A stretch of 64,000 nt of DNA, taken from positions 237,501 to 301,500 of the forward strand of contig JAIXMQ010000006.1 in the NCBI GenBank assembly GCA_025716855.1, in the 5' to 3' direction. The stretch comes from Pilaira anomala. Taxonomy: Eukaryota; Mucoromycota; Mucoromycetes; Mucorales; Mucoraceae. Numbering within the stretch: the stretch's first letter is position 1; every line of letters starts with the position of its first letter. Positions 22,521-35,169 of the stretch are shown here, one piece after another. The translations under genes and the position numbers were made by a program. Under the pieces are notes generated by a model. That model saw only the letters and a program-made list of their open reading frames with translations. It had not been told where the DNA came from and ran no database searches.

Positions 22521-24910
22521 TTATGTAACTACAATAAGGAATCGACGCCATGCTTTTTTATACCAAGGACCCGAAATATCTTCTCTATCGGCATCTCTAT
22601 CAATATAAAGAGATGGATCAGCACGACCTGTATCAATATCAATTTCACTAATAGGAATCATTTTTGATCGAGTATAGAGCTTGAGAGTTATAAAGAGGAT
22701 AGCGCAAACAATAAGACCACCATAATTACCAACCAAGCCGACTGCATCAGCAGGAACAAAGTAAGAATAGCCTGATATTAAAGCGATTACAACACAAGCA
22801 ATCATACCAAAGATATCACCAAATGGATGGAATGGTGTAGTAATAGGGAGGTCCTTAACACTAAGGCCCTGGTACTTGACAGCTTTACGGAATCGGTAGT
22901 GAGCGAAGCAGATACCACCCCAAGTCACGAAACCTGCGACACCCGAGAGCTTAGTAAGGACAATAAAAAGAGCCTTACCGGGAATAAAAGAAGTAGCAAA
23001 GGTCACCAGACTAATAAGGGCAGTACAGATTAAGGAATAAACAGGAACACCCTTTTTAGAGATATAAGCTACACATACGGAACCAAAAGAAGAAAAGTTA
23101 GATTAAGTTCAACATGAATTCAATATTGGTGTAACTTACAAAGTTTAGGATGTGCAAGTCCTTCATTTGATAAGGCACAAAGCATACGAGAACTTACGTA
23201 CATACCACTATTGGCACAAGAAAGAACCTATCAATTGAATTGGTTTTAGTTAATACTTTTACCGGATGATTTTTTTTTAAAAAAAATAAATTTAAAACTT
23301 ACTGTGATAAGAATAACTGCATTCATAATATGTGCGACACTAGATAAACCAGCCTTTTCGAATACAATAGTAAAAGGAGAGATAGTAACTGAAGAAGAAG
23401 CACTCAAGTTTCTTGGATCAGTAGAAGGAATAATCATACCCATTACAAAGACTAAAGTTGGTAGTAAATAAAGAAGATGTATTGTTAGTTATACAAAGTT
23501 AGATAAAGTTTTTTTTTTATATGCTACACACCTGATCCAAGATAAAAGATAATGATACGCCAAAATACGTTTTTGATGGCACGAGGTACTTGCTAATATA
23601 TAAATTTAAGTTAGATATAGAGGACACAGAAATGACGTACGATGGTAAAATGTTTTTATTTACCTTCAGTGGGTTTTCACATTCACCTGCAGTGATACCA
23701 ACAATTTCTGTACCTTGCATACTGAAAGATGCTAATACAAAAGCATTGACAACGCCTAAAACACCATCGGCTGAGAAGGCTCCAGGATCACTCCAGAATT
23801 TAAAACCATATACTTCATGTGGAGTGGTATTACTAACAAATAAATAAATGTTAGATCAGAATACACAGTTCAGAGATCAAATTACTAATTGTATTACCCA
23901 ATAAGTCCCCCAGAAGTAATACAACCTACAATAATGAAAATAAGAACGGCCAAGATTTTGATCTATAGGTTTCGTTAGTAAAAAAAAAAAAAATATAGGA
24001 GACTATACTCGATTTTGACATAAATTATGTAATACGTACCACACTGAACCAATATTCTGCTTCACCGTAACTACGGGCGCCAAACATATTAAGAGCAAAA
24101 ATAATCACTAACCAAATACCGGACCCTGTTTTTAAAAAAAAGATGTGTTAGTTTTTTTTACACATGCCTAAGTATAGTAAGAAAGTAAACTTTACATGCC
24201 CATGAAGGGACTGCGGTTGTCCAGAATTCCATAACAAGAGGAAGTGCAGTAAGCTCACTAGCAACGATAATTGCCCAACAAGCCCAATAATTATAACCAA
24301 TTGTTGTACCAAAGGATGTATCTACGAAACGTCTACAAAAGACAGTAAAAGAACCTGAAACCTAAAATAAATGCAGATCACACATGAATATCTAAGTTAT
24401 TATAAATAGATCAAAAGTTTAGATAAAAAAAACATACTGGGATATATGTGGCCATTTCACCTAATGAGAAAGTAACCCAAAAGACAATAAAGCCAATAAT
24501 ACCGTAAGCTATCAAAGCACCAGCGGGACCTATGAATCAAAAAATCAATATAAAAAAAGATAAATTAATAAAAAAAAAAAGGAGGCATACCAGCAGCAGC
24601 TAAATTTGCACCAGCAGAAAGGAAAAGACCTTGGCCGATAACACCACCAAGCGAAATCATCTAAATGGTATAATTTTCATAGTTAGTATAAAATAGAACG
24701 GCAAGAATTTACATGGATGAAAGATCGACTTACGGCCAAGTGACGAGCTTTCAAGGTTCTTTTTAATTGAGGCGGTTCTTGACTTTCAAGATGACTGGCG
24801 GAATATCCATCATCTGCTCCTTCAGGTACATGCTCTTTTTGAATTACGTTCTCTTTCTGTGAAAAAGTAGAAGAGGATTGACTTGCAACCTCTCGTTTTT
24901 CAGAATCCAT
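22521..24910 (-). CDS. Amino-acid permease (fungal YAT/GAP1 type)
   Basis: Eleven minus-strand exons, all in phase: 24734-24910, 24591-24660, 24438-24529, 24196-24361, 24040-24125, 23898-23962, 23664-23832, 23532-23592, 23303-23451, 23140-23227 and 22521-23068; 556 aa. A hydrophilic N-terminus with several Lys and Glu residues (possible ubiquitination region) leads into MISLGGVIGQGLFLSAG, the conserved first transmembrane helix of amino-acid permeases. Further signatures are FSLGEMATYIP, GYNYWACWAI, ARSYGEAEYWFS, SFSMQGTEIVGITAGECENP and SSRMLCALSNEG. About 12 membrane helices are expected. Products of this family import amino acids with protons at the plasma membrane; specificity cannot be read from sequence. 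The C-terminus ends WYKKAWRRFLIVVT, without the usual long cytosolic WC tail. Confidence 0.93.
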
Positions 24911-27106
24911 TTTTTTTAAAGTTATAATATAGAAAACAAAGAAGATTGAATAAAATAAATAAATAAAAAAAAAAAACTAATCCGTATTTATATTTTCTTC
25001 AAAAAAAAAATTGATTAAGTTTAGAATGAAAATCTTATTTTACTCTCACGCATAAATAAAAATTATAAGATCACAAAAGTATAAAATCAAAAATATGTAT
25101 ACGGTCCTGTAAATCCGATCTTTTTTTGAACTTTACTTAACACATCTCTCCCATGATTGTATTATCCGTGTACATACTCTTGATGTGACGTAAAAGTTTC
25201 CTATACTGTATATATATAAACAGATCCATTTTTTTTTTTTTTTTGCTCATGATTTTTTTAAAAAAAAAAGATTACAATTACTATTATAGTATAGTCGAGT
25301 TTTCTAAAATAATACTTATCTTTATGTGTGTACCATTGATACCATTCTTATCAACTCTTCATTTCCCACTTTATTTTAAAAAAAAGTCATAAATCTGTGT
25401 GTCGTCACTTATCTTTTATGTACAAGTTATTTTCGCCATGTTGCCTGATTTTACTGTACGCAATAAATGTCATTCAAAGATGTTTCTTTTTGTAAATCAA
25501 GAAAGGATAGTCTACTCCCACGTACACACTAAATGTCCTTTTTGTTTTACATGCACGTTAAAAGCCCGAATTTGTGATCCTCTCTCTTTTCCCCACAAAA
25601 TATAATCATCCAATCCTGCAATACTGGTATTTTATATAACACATGTAGATATGTCTTCTTCTTTTGTAACATGCCGTCGTTAATATCTTGAATATCTTAT
25701 CTACAGTTTTGTGATTGCTCCATTCAAAGTACGATCATGTTGAATTGTCAGGATTATGGGTCATAATATTCCCTTTTAACCAATTAGAGATAATGAGGTT
25801 AAAAAGTAGATTTTTTTTTATAAAGGAACAGTAAGTAGTACTACAAAGAAAATTTATCCAATTAAAGATTTTATAGAAAAAAAAACCCTAATATAGTGAT
25901 ACAGTAGCCAGATTATTCATGTGCTCACATTATTTTATTCTGCGAAAGCGAGTGTGTGAATGCGTGTGTACGATCGTCAGTTGAAATTATGAGGTGATAT
26001 TACTAATAGATTGAATTTTGTTTCAATACAATAAAAGCTTTAATAGTTATGTCCCGGTATAATATAAAAACAGAAAATACAGTATGGGAAAATTACTTGT
26101 TTGAGTATTATAAAAATCATAAAATATCGCGATATAATAAAGTTATAGTTTAATCTCCAGTTTTTTAATTGTACTCTTATAATCGAGTTTGGTTTTGATC
26201 TCTTGACGTATACATATACTTGAATATTAAACTTCTATTTATGTTCAATGGTGAACAATTAATCAAATTAACCTCGGGGGGGGGGGAATACACCAGTTAC
26301 TCAGAGAATCTAGTTTATCTTTATGGTTAAACTATTAGCAAGTGAATAACTGTCACCTCTTTTTATTTGGGTTATTGTTTATTCACATTGCTAAAAGCGA
26401 ATAGGTATTGTTTTAAGGCTAAAAGTAGGAAATCCACACCAAAAATTAAAGAAATGAAAATTGTAAAAAGAGAAAAAAAGTTGATTTACTTAGAAATAAA
26501 CGTTGATTATAAGTGTATACATAATTTATTTATAAATGACTAATAATTTGGTTTGTTGTGATCAAGATCCATGGTGAGAACAAATGTGTCTACACTATGT
26601 GCTTACAAAGTGCATCGACTTTTTTTTATAGCTCAGTCTTAAAGGATAATTTCTCAGGTCTCTTTTGACGCGAGAATGGCGTTTGATACCTAGGAACATA
26701 AAAGTTTTGTAGATTTGTATGGAGTAAAAAGAAAAGAAAAAGATCTCATTTACAGTTTCTTCTGTATACAGTCTCTATTATTAGTTTCATATCAATGAAA
26801 GGGTAGGAAGCTCTCTTATGGAAAAAAAATGCAGAGATAAAAAAAAAATCAAATAAAAAGATACATATTGCCATGGAGAGAGGAATTACTTTAATACCTT
26901 GAGGATATACTTGATGACCTTTTAGCTGCATTACTCAATTTCTCACTTGATAAAAATTAGAACATTTGAATACATACTAACAATGGAACGCGTGAAGATA
27001 GAGAAACGCGTTTAAACAAAGCGGTGCTTGTAATAACAAAAGTTGTTTTATGGGTTGTCTGTAAACAATTTTTTTTTAATATTTTTTTCTTTATTATACC
27101 AAAGAA
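24911..27106. other. 2.2-kb intergenic region between divergent genes
   Basis: It should hold the permease promoter (left) and the cohesin promoter (right). Features are a T run (25232-25243), a poly-G run at 26276-26286 and many short AT tracts. Small open frames near 25399-25605 and 26746-26931 have no support. No RNA gene is recognised. Confidence 0.5.
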
Positions 27107-28884
27107 ATGATTTCTGATCAATTAAGAACAAACCAAGGGCCTTTAGCTCGTGTTTGGTTAGCCTCTCATTGGGAAAGAAAGATTTCCAAGTCTCAATTTT
27201 TACAAACCAATCTTGAAAAGACCATTGGTAAAAAAAAAAGCCTTTTTTTTATTGTGGTTGTATTTTGTTGCTAACTTATTATATATAGATGCTATTAAAA
27301 GCAACCAACAAAGTGAACCTATTGCACTTCGTTTGTCTGGTCAGTTGTTGCTTGGTGTTGTTCGTATTTATTCTAGAAAGACTAGATACCTTTTAGAGGA
27401 CTGTAACGAAGCTCTTGTTAAGATTAAATTGGTAAAAAAAAACATTGCACTTTTTTATCTCATGTCGTAAACATTGAACTTTTTCTTTGTTATATAGGCC
27501 TTCAAGAAGGGCGATGTCAACATGCCAGATATTCATCAATCAGTCGCTAATGTCAATACTATTACATTGCAAGATAAGTTGACTGAATTCGATATTTTAC
27601 TTCCTGATCTTCCTTTCAACTCCAAGTAAATAATATACAGAACACGCGCAACACAAACAATTGTATAACTCATAATTTTTTCTTGTGTTTTTTTTTAGTA
27701 ACAACAACTTGAACGAACGTGATCCTATTTTCGACAGCCTTGGAGATTTTAGTTCTCAAGATATCACCTTAAATGATATGCAAAACGACTTTACGTTTGG
27801 AAACTGGGAGATGGGACGTCGTGATGTAGAAGGCGTTGAAGCTGGACGTCGTGATGCAGGCGCTATGACTGATACAGGAATCAATTTGGATAACTTGGAA
27901 GCACCACTCAAGGGATTAAGTCTCGAAGAAGATAATAATGGTATCCGTAACGATAATGTAGATTTCGACTTTGATATCAATGATAATATTGATTATGGAG
28001 ATGACGGCATGTACTTTAATAACAACAATGAATTCAATTTACCTTCTACTCTTGATGCGGATGCTTCTCTTGATAATTTGATGCAAGTTGGTATTGTTGA
28101 AGATGAAAATATGTTTGATATGAATGCAACTATGGCAGAACCTGCTGTTCGTAGACGTAAGAGATTAGTCGTTGATCAAGTCACTGAAATTCCTCAAGAA
28201 GATCTTCGTAAAGGTTATGAAAATCCTTCTTCTATTGTTATGACCAGGGTAAAAAAAAAACAAGAATGTAACAAATGTAAATAGGTTCTGATTTGAAATA
28301 TTTACTTTTTTTTTTAGGATGCAAATGCTACTGTTGCTGATAAGAGTAAATCATCTATTCAATTAACACAACCATCTGGTGCAGCACTTGGGTCTGATTT
28401 AGACAATTTGTTTGCTCGTATGAACAATAAGCGTCGTGCACCAGTTATTGGTAGTGAAGTTAATAAGCAAGCTCGTCTTGATGATCCTTTTGGTGCTTTT
28501 ACACCTGGAGCTGCCGCCGCTTCAGCATTCCAATTCGATGATGACAATGTTGACTATGGAGATGATGATCTTACTTTTGACCAAAGAGATATCAGTCAAT
28601 TCAATGCATTCAGAGAAATCGATGAATATGATTTATCCATGACTCAAACTTCTGATTCCTTGAGCCCTCATACGAACAAAACCCTTACTACCGTCAACAG
28701 TCAGTTGGCTGCTCGTAGCACTGTCAAGTTTACTGAGTTAGCACCTGGTACCTGTAAGAAGGCAGAAGCAGCTAAATTGTTTTATGATATCTTATTATTG
28801 TCTACCAAGAACAAGGTTAAGGTTAAGCAAGATCGTCCCTATGGTGAAATTCAAATTAGTGCACCTACTATGCTTGCTCATTAA
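27107..28884 (+). CDS. Mitotic cohesin kleisin SCC1/RAD21
   Basis: Five exons: 27107-27227, 27289-27431, 27498-27625, 27699-28248 and 28318-28884, 502 aa. The N-terminal Rad21/Rec8 domain is clear: [20 protein letters not shown], then [36 protein letters not shown], which binds the SMC3 neck. The C-terminal winged helix ([39 protein letters not shown]) binds the SMC1 head. The middle is acidic and disordered. It holds two closely spaced E-X-G-R-R motifs, WEMGRR (168-172) and VEAGRR (178-182), that fit the separase cleavage consensus; a basic RRRKR block follows near 280. The protein closes the cohesin ring that holds sister chromatids and is cut at anaphase. RAD21 rather than REC8 is favoured by length and by this gene being the only kleisin here; this is not decisive. 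Confidence 0.92.
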
Positions 28885-29889
28885 ATTAACACAATTAAGC
28901 ATATTTCTCTTCTTTTTCTTTTTTTCTTTCCCCTTTTCCTACTTTTTTTTTTTAAACAAATAAATAAAAAAAAAAATTGCACATCAAAATTTAATCCTAC
29001 TGTTTTTAAATCTATTCTATTTAGAATGAACACAGCATGAATTCTTCTCTATCAGCCAGTTACTCATAGTGTACTTAAAATAGTTGCTTTAATCTTGCTA
29101 CACACATCCTTGATATTACCTCATATTAAAGGATAGCAGCGAAACCATAAAAGATTGTGAGTACATAACCATATAAAAAGAATGAAAGATAGTTATGTAT
29201 TTGAGTAAAGGCTATATAAATTTATTCTTTTCTCTCTCCTTCTTTATTTAAATCCTATCACAAGAAATAGTTAAATAAGATGGTATGATAATGAAGTTGA
29301 ACAAGAGGCATGTTTTACAATGAGATGATATTATTATGTGTAGGAGCAGTTTTAAAAATGCTCGTGTATGTATAAAAAATAAAAATAAAGATGGTGGGAA
29401 TATACCATCTGAAACACTGAAATTACAAGATTATATTAACTATATGTATGCAATAAATATCAATTGGGATACTCCCTATAACATTCAGAAACCAAATCTC
29501 CTATAATAATCTCGAATTTTTTCTTCTAACAAAGAAACCAGATACGAATGAAGAACTTTGTTCATACTAAACCCAGTATTATCAAACCAATTTTTTAAAC
29601 CTCATTAATCTATTTTCAGTTTCCTTTTTTACTAAAGTGAACGAATAATTTATGATATCGATCAAGATTGAGTGCTATATAAAAACTCATAAAGTGGCTG
29701 CTTCTTCCTTTCTTTAACTATTTATTAGCATTAAAAGCCAGAGTGTGGCTTTCAAATCACAGGCCGTTTGTACAACACTCTTGACTCCTAAAAAAAAAAA
29801 ATATTTAGCATGGCCCGGAAAAAAAAAACGATGTTCTTCTTCTCTTTCCTTTTTTTTATTTTCATTTTTATTTTTTTAAATTCAATTAT
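28885..29889. other. Intergenic between cohesin and kinase genes
   Basis: 3' flank of the cohesin gene and promoter of the kinase. T runs at about 28933-28943 and an A run at 29790-29801. Nothing coding is supported. Confidence 0.55.
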
Positions 29890-31506
29890 ATGGGACTCTT
29901 TAAAGCACTTGACGCTATTGTTCATGGAGGTGTTCACCAACCAGAATCTTATGACAAAAAGAAGAACTATACATTTGCCGAAGTTCTTGGTAACTAATAA
30001 ATAATAGAATTAAATAGTGTTTACATAGAAATTAATTGTTATATGATATTATAAGGAAGTGGATCTTTTGGTTCAGTAAAGAAAGCAGTTAGACTTAGTG
30101 ATGGAAAAGATGTAGCTATTAAAATCATTCCTAAACGTAACGTCAAAAATCATTTTGATATGGTAAAAGATGAAATGAATGTCTTGGCAAGTCTAGATCA
30201 CCCAAATGTAATTGGATTTTATGATAGTTTTGAATCAAGGTACAGTTTTTTTTTTTAAAAAAAAAAGATAGGGGCCATAACTAAATATTATATAAAATAG
30301 AGATAAATTTTATCTTGTTTTTGAACTGTAAGCGCGTGTTTGTACTCTCTTTTTTTTTTCAGTAAATTAACTTTATATTTTAGTGCTACAGGTGGTGAGT
30401 TATTTGATCGTTTATTTGAAAGAGGAAAGTTTTCAGAAAAAGATGCAGTTCAAGTAATTAAATCAGTATTACTTGGGCTAGAATATTTACATAGTCATGA
30501 TATTGTACACAGAGGTAAAAAAAAAAAAAAAAAGATTTACATAAATCGTTGTTAATTAATAACCTAATATAGATATGAAACCGGAGAACCTTTTGTTCAA
30601 AACGCCCGAATCAAATGCGGACTTGGTTATTTGTGATTTTGGGTAACGTATAAAAAGTGTGGCTGGTACATGAAGAGACAAAGAAAACTAAATTTAAATA
30701 TAGAATTGCTAAAACAAACTCACAAACATCTGCATTAGAAACAGTATGTGGGTCACCTGGTTATGTGGGTAAAATATATAATACATAACATTCCAACTAT
30801 TAATATAACCTTTTTCTAATGTACATTATTTATTTTAATAGCACCTGAGGTTTTAACTCAAAAAGGTTATGGTTCAGCAATTGATTTATGGGCAGTTGGT
30901 GTCATTACTTATACTTTATTATGTGGTTATCAACCTTTTCAAGCAGAAGATCAAGTTGAATTAGTAGATGAAATTACAAATGCTAGATATGATTTTCATG
31001 AAAGATATTGGAGAAATATTTCAGTTGATGGTAAATACCACGTGTATTACAGATATGAACATGTTAAAATCGTAACGTAGTACTAACTATATTTGACTTG
31101 TGTAGCAAAAGATTTTATTCGCGCTTTATTGACTTTAGATGATAAAAAGAGATTAACTGCAACTGAAGCAATGAAACATACATGGATGACAAGTAATGAT
31201 ATTAATGATATTGATATATTGGAAACTGTTCGAGAAAACTTTAATCCAAGAAGAACTTTAAAGAGTGCTGTAGGTGCTATTCGTGCTATGAATAGATTGA
31301 AAACTGCCACTGATAAAAAAGGGGAATTAAATGCCGCTTCTGCATTTTCCAAGGCACTTGAAAATACTAAACTTAAAAAGCAAAAAGAACAACAGCAAAA
31401 AGCAGCTGTTATTATTGTACCAACAGAACAAAAAGCAGCTGTTATTGTTGTACCAACAGAACAAAAAGCAGAACAACCTACTGCTGTAGCTGTTGCTGCT
31501 GTATAA
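29890..31506 (+). CDS. Calcium/calmodulin-dependent protein kinase
   Basis: Eight exons: 29890-29989, 30056-30239, 30301-30327, 30384-30514, 30573-30642, 30704-30768, 30842-31030 and 31106-31506, all in phase, 388 aa. The kinase core is complete: glycine loop GSGSFGSV, VAIKI lysine, catalytic HRDMKPENLL, DFG, and the APEV motif, with the CaMK-type insertions SPGYV and LWAVGVITYTLLCGYQPF. The kinase domain ends at HTWMTS. It is followed by an autoinhibitory and calmodulin-binding stretch, NFNPRRTLKSAVGAIRAMNRLK, basic and amphipathic as in CaMKI/fungal Cmk1-2. The tail has a Lys/Gln linker and two copies of an 11-residue AAVI-VVPTEQK repeat. The enzyme phosphorylates Ser/Thr targets in response to calcium. 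An N-terminal MGLFKALD start could be N-myristoylated, which is inference. The gene is convergent with COQ3, 97 bp apart. Confidence 0.94.
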
Positions 31507-31603
31507 ATAGCAGTACTTTTGTTTTTGTTTTTTTTACTTTTATAACATATATATTAATTATTATTATTACATTCACATCATCATATTTATATCAATTTTT
31601 TTT

Positions 31604-32648
31604 TTATTGTGCTATTTTCTTTGAAGCTCTTAAAATATAATTAACTTCTAATGATTCAATTCCACCATATCCAACAAATCCATTTCTTTCTGTAAATTTC
31701 CATTCTCTTGAAATTGGTTCCCAAAAGATACCACGAATATCTTTTACTTCCCATTCATTACCAAATGATTTAATTGCTTCAGTTAATTCTCTACTTTTAA
31801 TATATTTACTCCAATCGTGTGTACCATCATGTACCATACCAAGTACTTTCTCTGCTAAAAATACTGTTAATCCATATGCTAAAGGTGTACGAGACATGGT
31901 AGAAATAAACAAATCCCCGCCTGGACGAACAAGTTCTGCACAAGTTCTTAAAAATTCAAGTGGCTCATTTACGTGTTCAATAATTTCCATAGCTAATACA
32001 ATATCAAACTTTTCACCTTTAGCCAAGATGTCCTCTATAAATATGTATTAATATGGTTGTTTTATTTTTAATCCCCCCCCCCTTTTTTTTTTTCTTTTCA
32101 TACCTGCAGTTGAGTTGCGATATTCAATCTTTCCAGGTCCTCTCCATAAGCTAGGATCTTTACGAGAATGTATCTTTGCCATTTGAATATTATCAAATGA
32201 TGCATCTGCGCCTACAACATCACCTCCGAGTCTTACAAGAGACTAGTATTTAATCGTTTAAAAATCCTCTCTCTCTCTTTTTTTTTTTTTTTTTTTTTTT
32301 TTTTATCCGCATACTCAAAAAGCATCAAATATTTACCTCTGATAAAAGTCCTCCGCCACATCCAATATCCAACATTTTAATTCCTTCAAAAGGTTTTCCA
32401 CTTTTAGCTAACTCGCTACCTTGTCCTACTATTTGATCTCGAACATAAGACACACGACAAGGATTTAATAACTGCAACATGGAGAATTCTCCTGAAGGGT
32501 CCCACCATTCCGCTGCCTTGTCACTAAACTTTTGTACTTCGGCTTTATCGATAGTTGTAAACGCAGGTTTTGTATATTGACGTGTCATTATTCTCATAGG
32601 TTGAGTAAGTTTTGACCTTAAGGCCATGCTGAGAGTAGACTTGAACAT
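31604..32648 (-). CDS. COQ3: Ubiquinone biosynthesis O-methyltransferase COQ3
   Basis: Three minus-strand exons: 32337-32648, 32104-32242 and 31604-32034, 293 aa. The N-terminus (MFKSTLSMALRSK ... RIMTRQY) is basic and Ser-rich like a mitochondrial presequence. The body follows COQ3/UbiG: VQKFSDKAAEWWDPSGEFSMLQLLNPCR, the SAM-binding motif LDIGCGGGLLSE completed across the first intron, GADAS, VLAMEIIEHVNEP, and LFISTMSRT. The enzyme carries out both O-methylations of coenzyme Q, on the matrix side of the inner membrane, using S-adenosylmethionine. The second and third exons are separated by introns with T-rich acceptors. All key motifs are intact. The length matches the family. Confidence 0.95.
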
Positions 32649-32871
32649 GACGCTTTACTATTTTGTTCTTTTTTAAGAAAATAAAAATAAAAAATGTAAC
32701 TCTAATGCTGTTATGAACTGTACCTAACCCCCCGCCAGAAAAAAAAATCATACATATTCAACAGTCACCTGTAATTACTGCTTTCAAGCAACAAAAGTAA
32801 TGGAACGAAAAAGTTTATTTGTATGTGTTTAAAGCAAAAGAATATATCTACTGTTTAGAAACATCTTTTTC

Positions 32872-34122
32872 TCAGGGGGGAAATCGAAATAAGGATGGTG
32901 ATCGAAGAATATATTCTTGCTTTTCAACCTCTGCATACTTGCGTTTGTAAGTGCCGAAAAACTCATCTCGTTTTTTTTCAGTGTCTTTCGTATCCTTGTC
33001 TAGTAGTTCATTAGGTGTACTGGTACCCACAAGATATTTCTCGATATTAATACTGCTGTTACTGCTAAGATATCGACTTTCTGATGGTGAACCATTGTTA
33101 TAATCTTTACTGGCTATATTATCATTTACTTTTCTACTCTTCTGTTGGTTAAATCTTTCTGTTATCTTTTTCTCTTTTTCGGTATTTATAGGTGACATGT
33201 ATCCTCCTTCTGTAAGAATTTTTTCCATACCTAGAAAAGCATCAGCATCTTTATCCTATATATGATTTATATATTGTTTAAAAAATTATATACAAATGCA
33301 TGAGCTCTCTCAACAAATTACCTTGAAAGTAACAAATTCACCCTCACTATCAAAGCATAACCAGCTATTATTATTTGACATTGTAGTGATGTCTTCTTTA
33401 TCACCATTATTTTTGTTTTTGCTATTGTCTTTTACTAATTCAGAAGAAAAGCCTTCATCATTCGCTTTAAGATTACGAATCGTAATATTGTCCATATCAA
33501 ATAAATTCTCTTCAAAATTTTCAAATACAATAGAATCAAACTCTAAATTAACATCAACCAGTTGCTCTTCTTTCTCCATATGACTCATTTGAGGAAATGG
33601 ATCTATTTTCTCTGTTTCTTTTCTAGATTTCTCTACCTTCTTTTCATCATCATTCTTTACTGCCTTTTTTTCTTTAGCGTAAGTTTCATTTCGTAAATCA
33701 TTATCTTCTTCAAGAGAGATCTGATGATTTTGAATAATAGTAGATACAAACTCTAAAAAAGACCTATCATAAAATTCTTCTGTAGGTGGGGGTAACTGAA
33801 CAACAGGTGGATCACTAGCAGAGGCTTCATCTTCTTTTGAACTATTCTTTTCCAAATCAGCGTCAAGATACTCCCGCTTCAGCTTTGCTAATAGTTGATG
33901 AAAGGATTCTTGTTGAATATCCTTCCCGGAAGTGACCTTTTGAGTGGGCTCCTTTTGTTTACCTTTATCTGTAATAATAATAGGTTTGTTTTTTTTACTA
34001 TTATTTTCAGAATTAGGTATATAATCTTTAGTTGCCACAGTATTTCTATTAGTCTTCCTTTTTGGTATGAGGCTTGGACGTTTATGTATGTTAATACGAT
34101 CTTTAGATGTTTCTGACGACAT
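32872..34122 (-). CDS. Orphan acidic disordered protein
   Basis: Two minus-strand exons, 33322-34122 and 32872-33255, in phase, 394 aa. I do not recognise the family. The N-terminus is basic (KRPSLIPKRKTNR), and the rest is rich in Lys, Glu and Asn and mostly disordered. A weak amphipathic segment runs FYDRSFLEFVSTIIQNH near residue 115-135, and WLCFDSEGEFVTFK lies at the exon junction. The second exon begins DKDADAFLGMEKILTEGGYMSP, whose conserved look suggests a short binding motif. It may be a nuclear adaptor or chromatin-linked protein, but no function is claimed. It is followed by a region upstream of calreticulin and divergent from it. Confidence 0.6.
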
Positions 34123-35169
34123 TTTAGCGATATATAAAAAATATATTAAAACGAAAGAAATTGTTATAAACTGAATTAATACATTTGTTAAATTTTTAAA
34201 TCATAAATCAACGTCATTTCTATTCAAATATATAAAAGACTGCCAACGCGTTGTATAAATGTATGCAGTGGCAATTGATTTTTCAAAATAAGGTTCGTGC
34301 ACTACCTTAATAACTCAATATGCATTTACTTTACTAATGTTTTTAAGCATAATGCCAAAAAAAAAATACCCAATATTTATTGCACTTACTTTACCTACAT
34401 AATTCCTCACCAAGTAATAACTATGAAAAAAGTTGTTCTATCTTATTTATGATTGTCTGTATTCTGCTTTTACAAAGCCTGAATTATTATTTGACGATCC
34501 TTCTTTACCGTCTAATATGGATTCACGGTCAATTCAAATGTAGCCTTTTAGTACTTACCTCCTTATAAAGTTTCCCTCCTCTTTAAGGCATTATCCTGAA
34601 AAAAAGTCTGTTAGGTTTATTTATGTAAATCTTTCCTTTATGTGCATACCTGATAAATTCGCTATTTCTTTAGCTTAAGGTTAGTTGTATTTGGTCTCAA
34701 GTATATACATTTACACAGACACGATATATAAAAAAAAACAGAAAAGATAAAAGAGAGCAAAATAAACAGAATCAAAACATTTTTTTATAGAGAGCTATTG
34801 TACCTCAAGAGTTTCATTTAAAAGTGTAACTCCATTAATTACATACTTTTTCTGTTGCGCAAAAGGATTTTCTGTACCTGTGTGTAATCTATATTTCCGG
34901 AAATGAGAGTGTATATCAAAACTCAATTTTAAGAGCCAATAAGAAGTTGCCATCAAACAATACTATCGACTTGTTTTGTTATTGGTGGAAAATTCAATAA
35001 GCAATGCTTTCGTATGCCACGTCAATTTTCCATAGTCGGGGACGCAGGGGAAAAAATAACGAGAACTCAGATATATATATAATTGCAACTAAACCAAACT
35101 ATCTTTTTCTTTTTCTTCTTTAACTTTCTTTTTTTTTAATTAAAAAATATATATATAAAATAATATAAT
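34123..35169. promoter_or_regulatory. Intergenic region upstream of the orphan gene and calreticulin
   Basis: About 1 kb between divergent genes. A CCAAT box on the plus strand (near 34937) and a CCACG core (near 35022) lie 150-230 bp before the calreticulin start and could form an ER-stress-type element (CCAAT...CCACG); this is inference. T-rich DNA near 35100-35140 precedes the ATG. No gene is seen. Confidence 0.35.

Noticed and set aside
26746..26931. 61-codon minus-strand frame before the cohesin gene
   Set aside because: Phe-rich, no domain, shadow of AT-rich DNA; no promoter or conserved feature.
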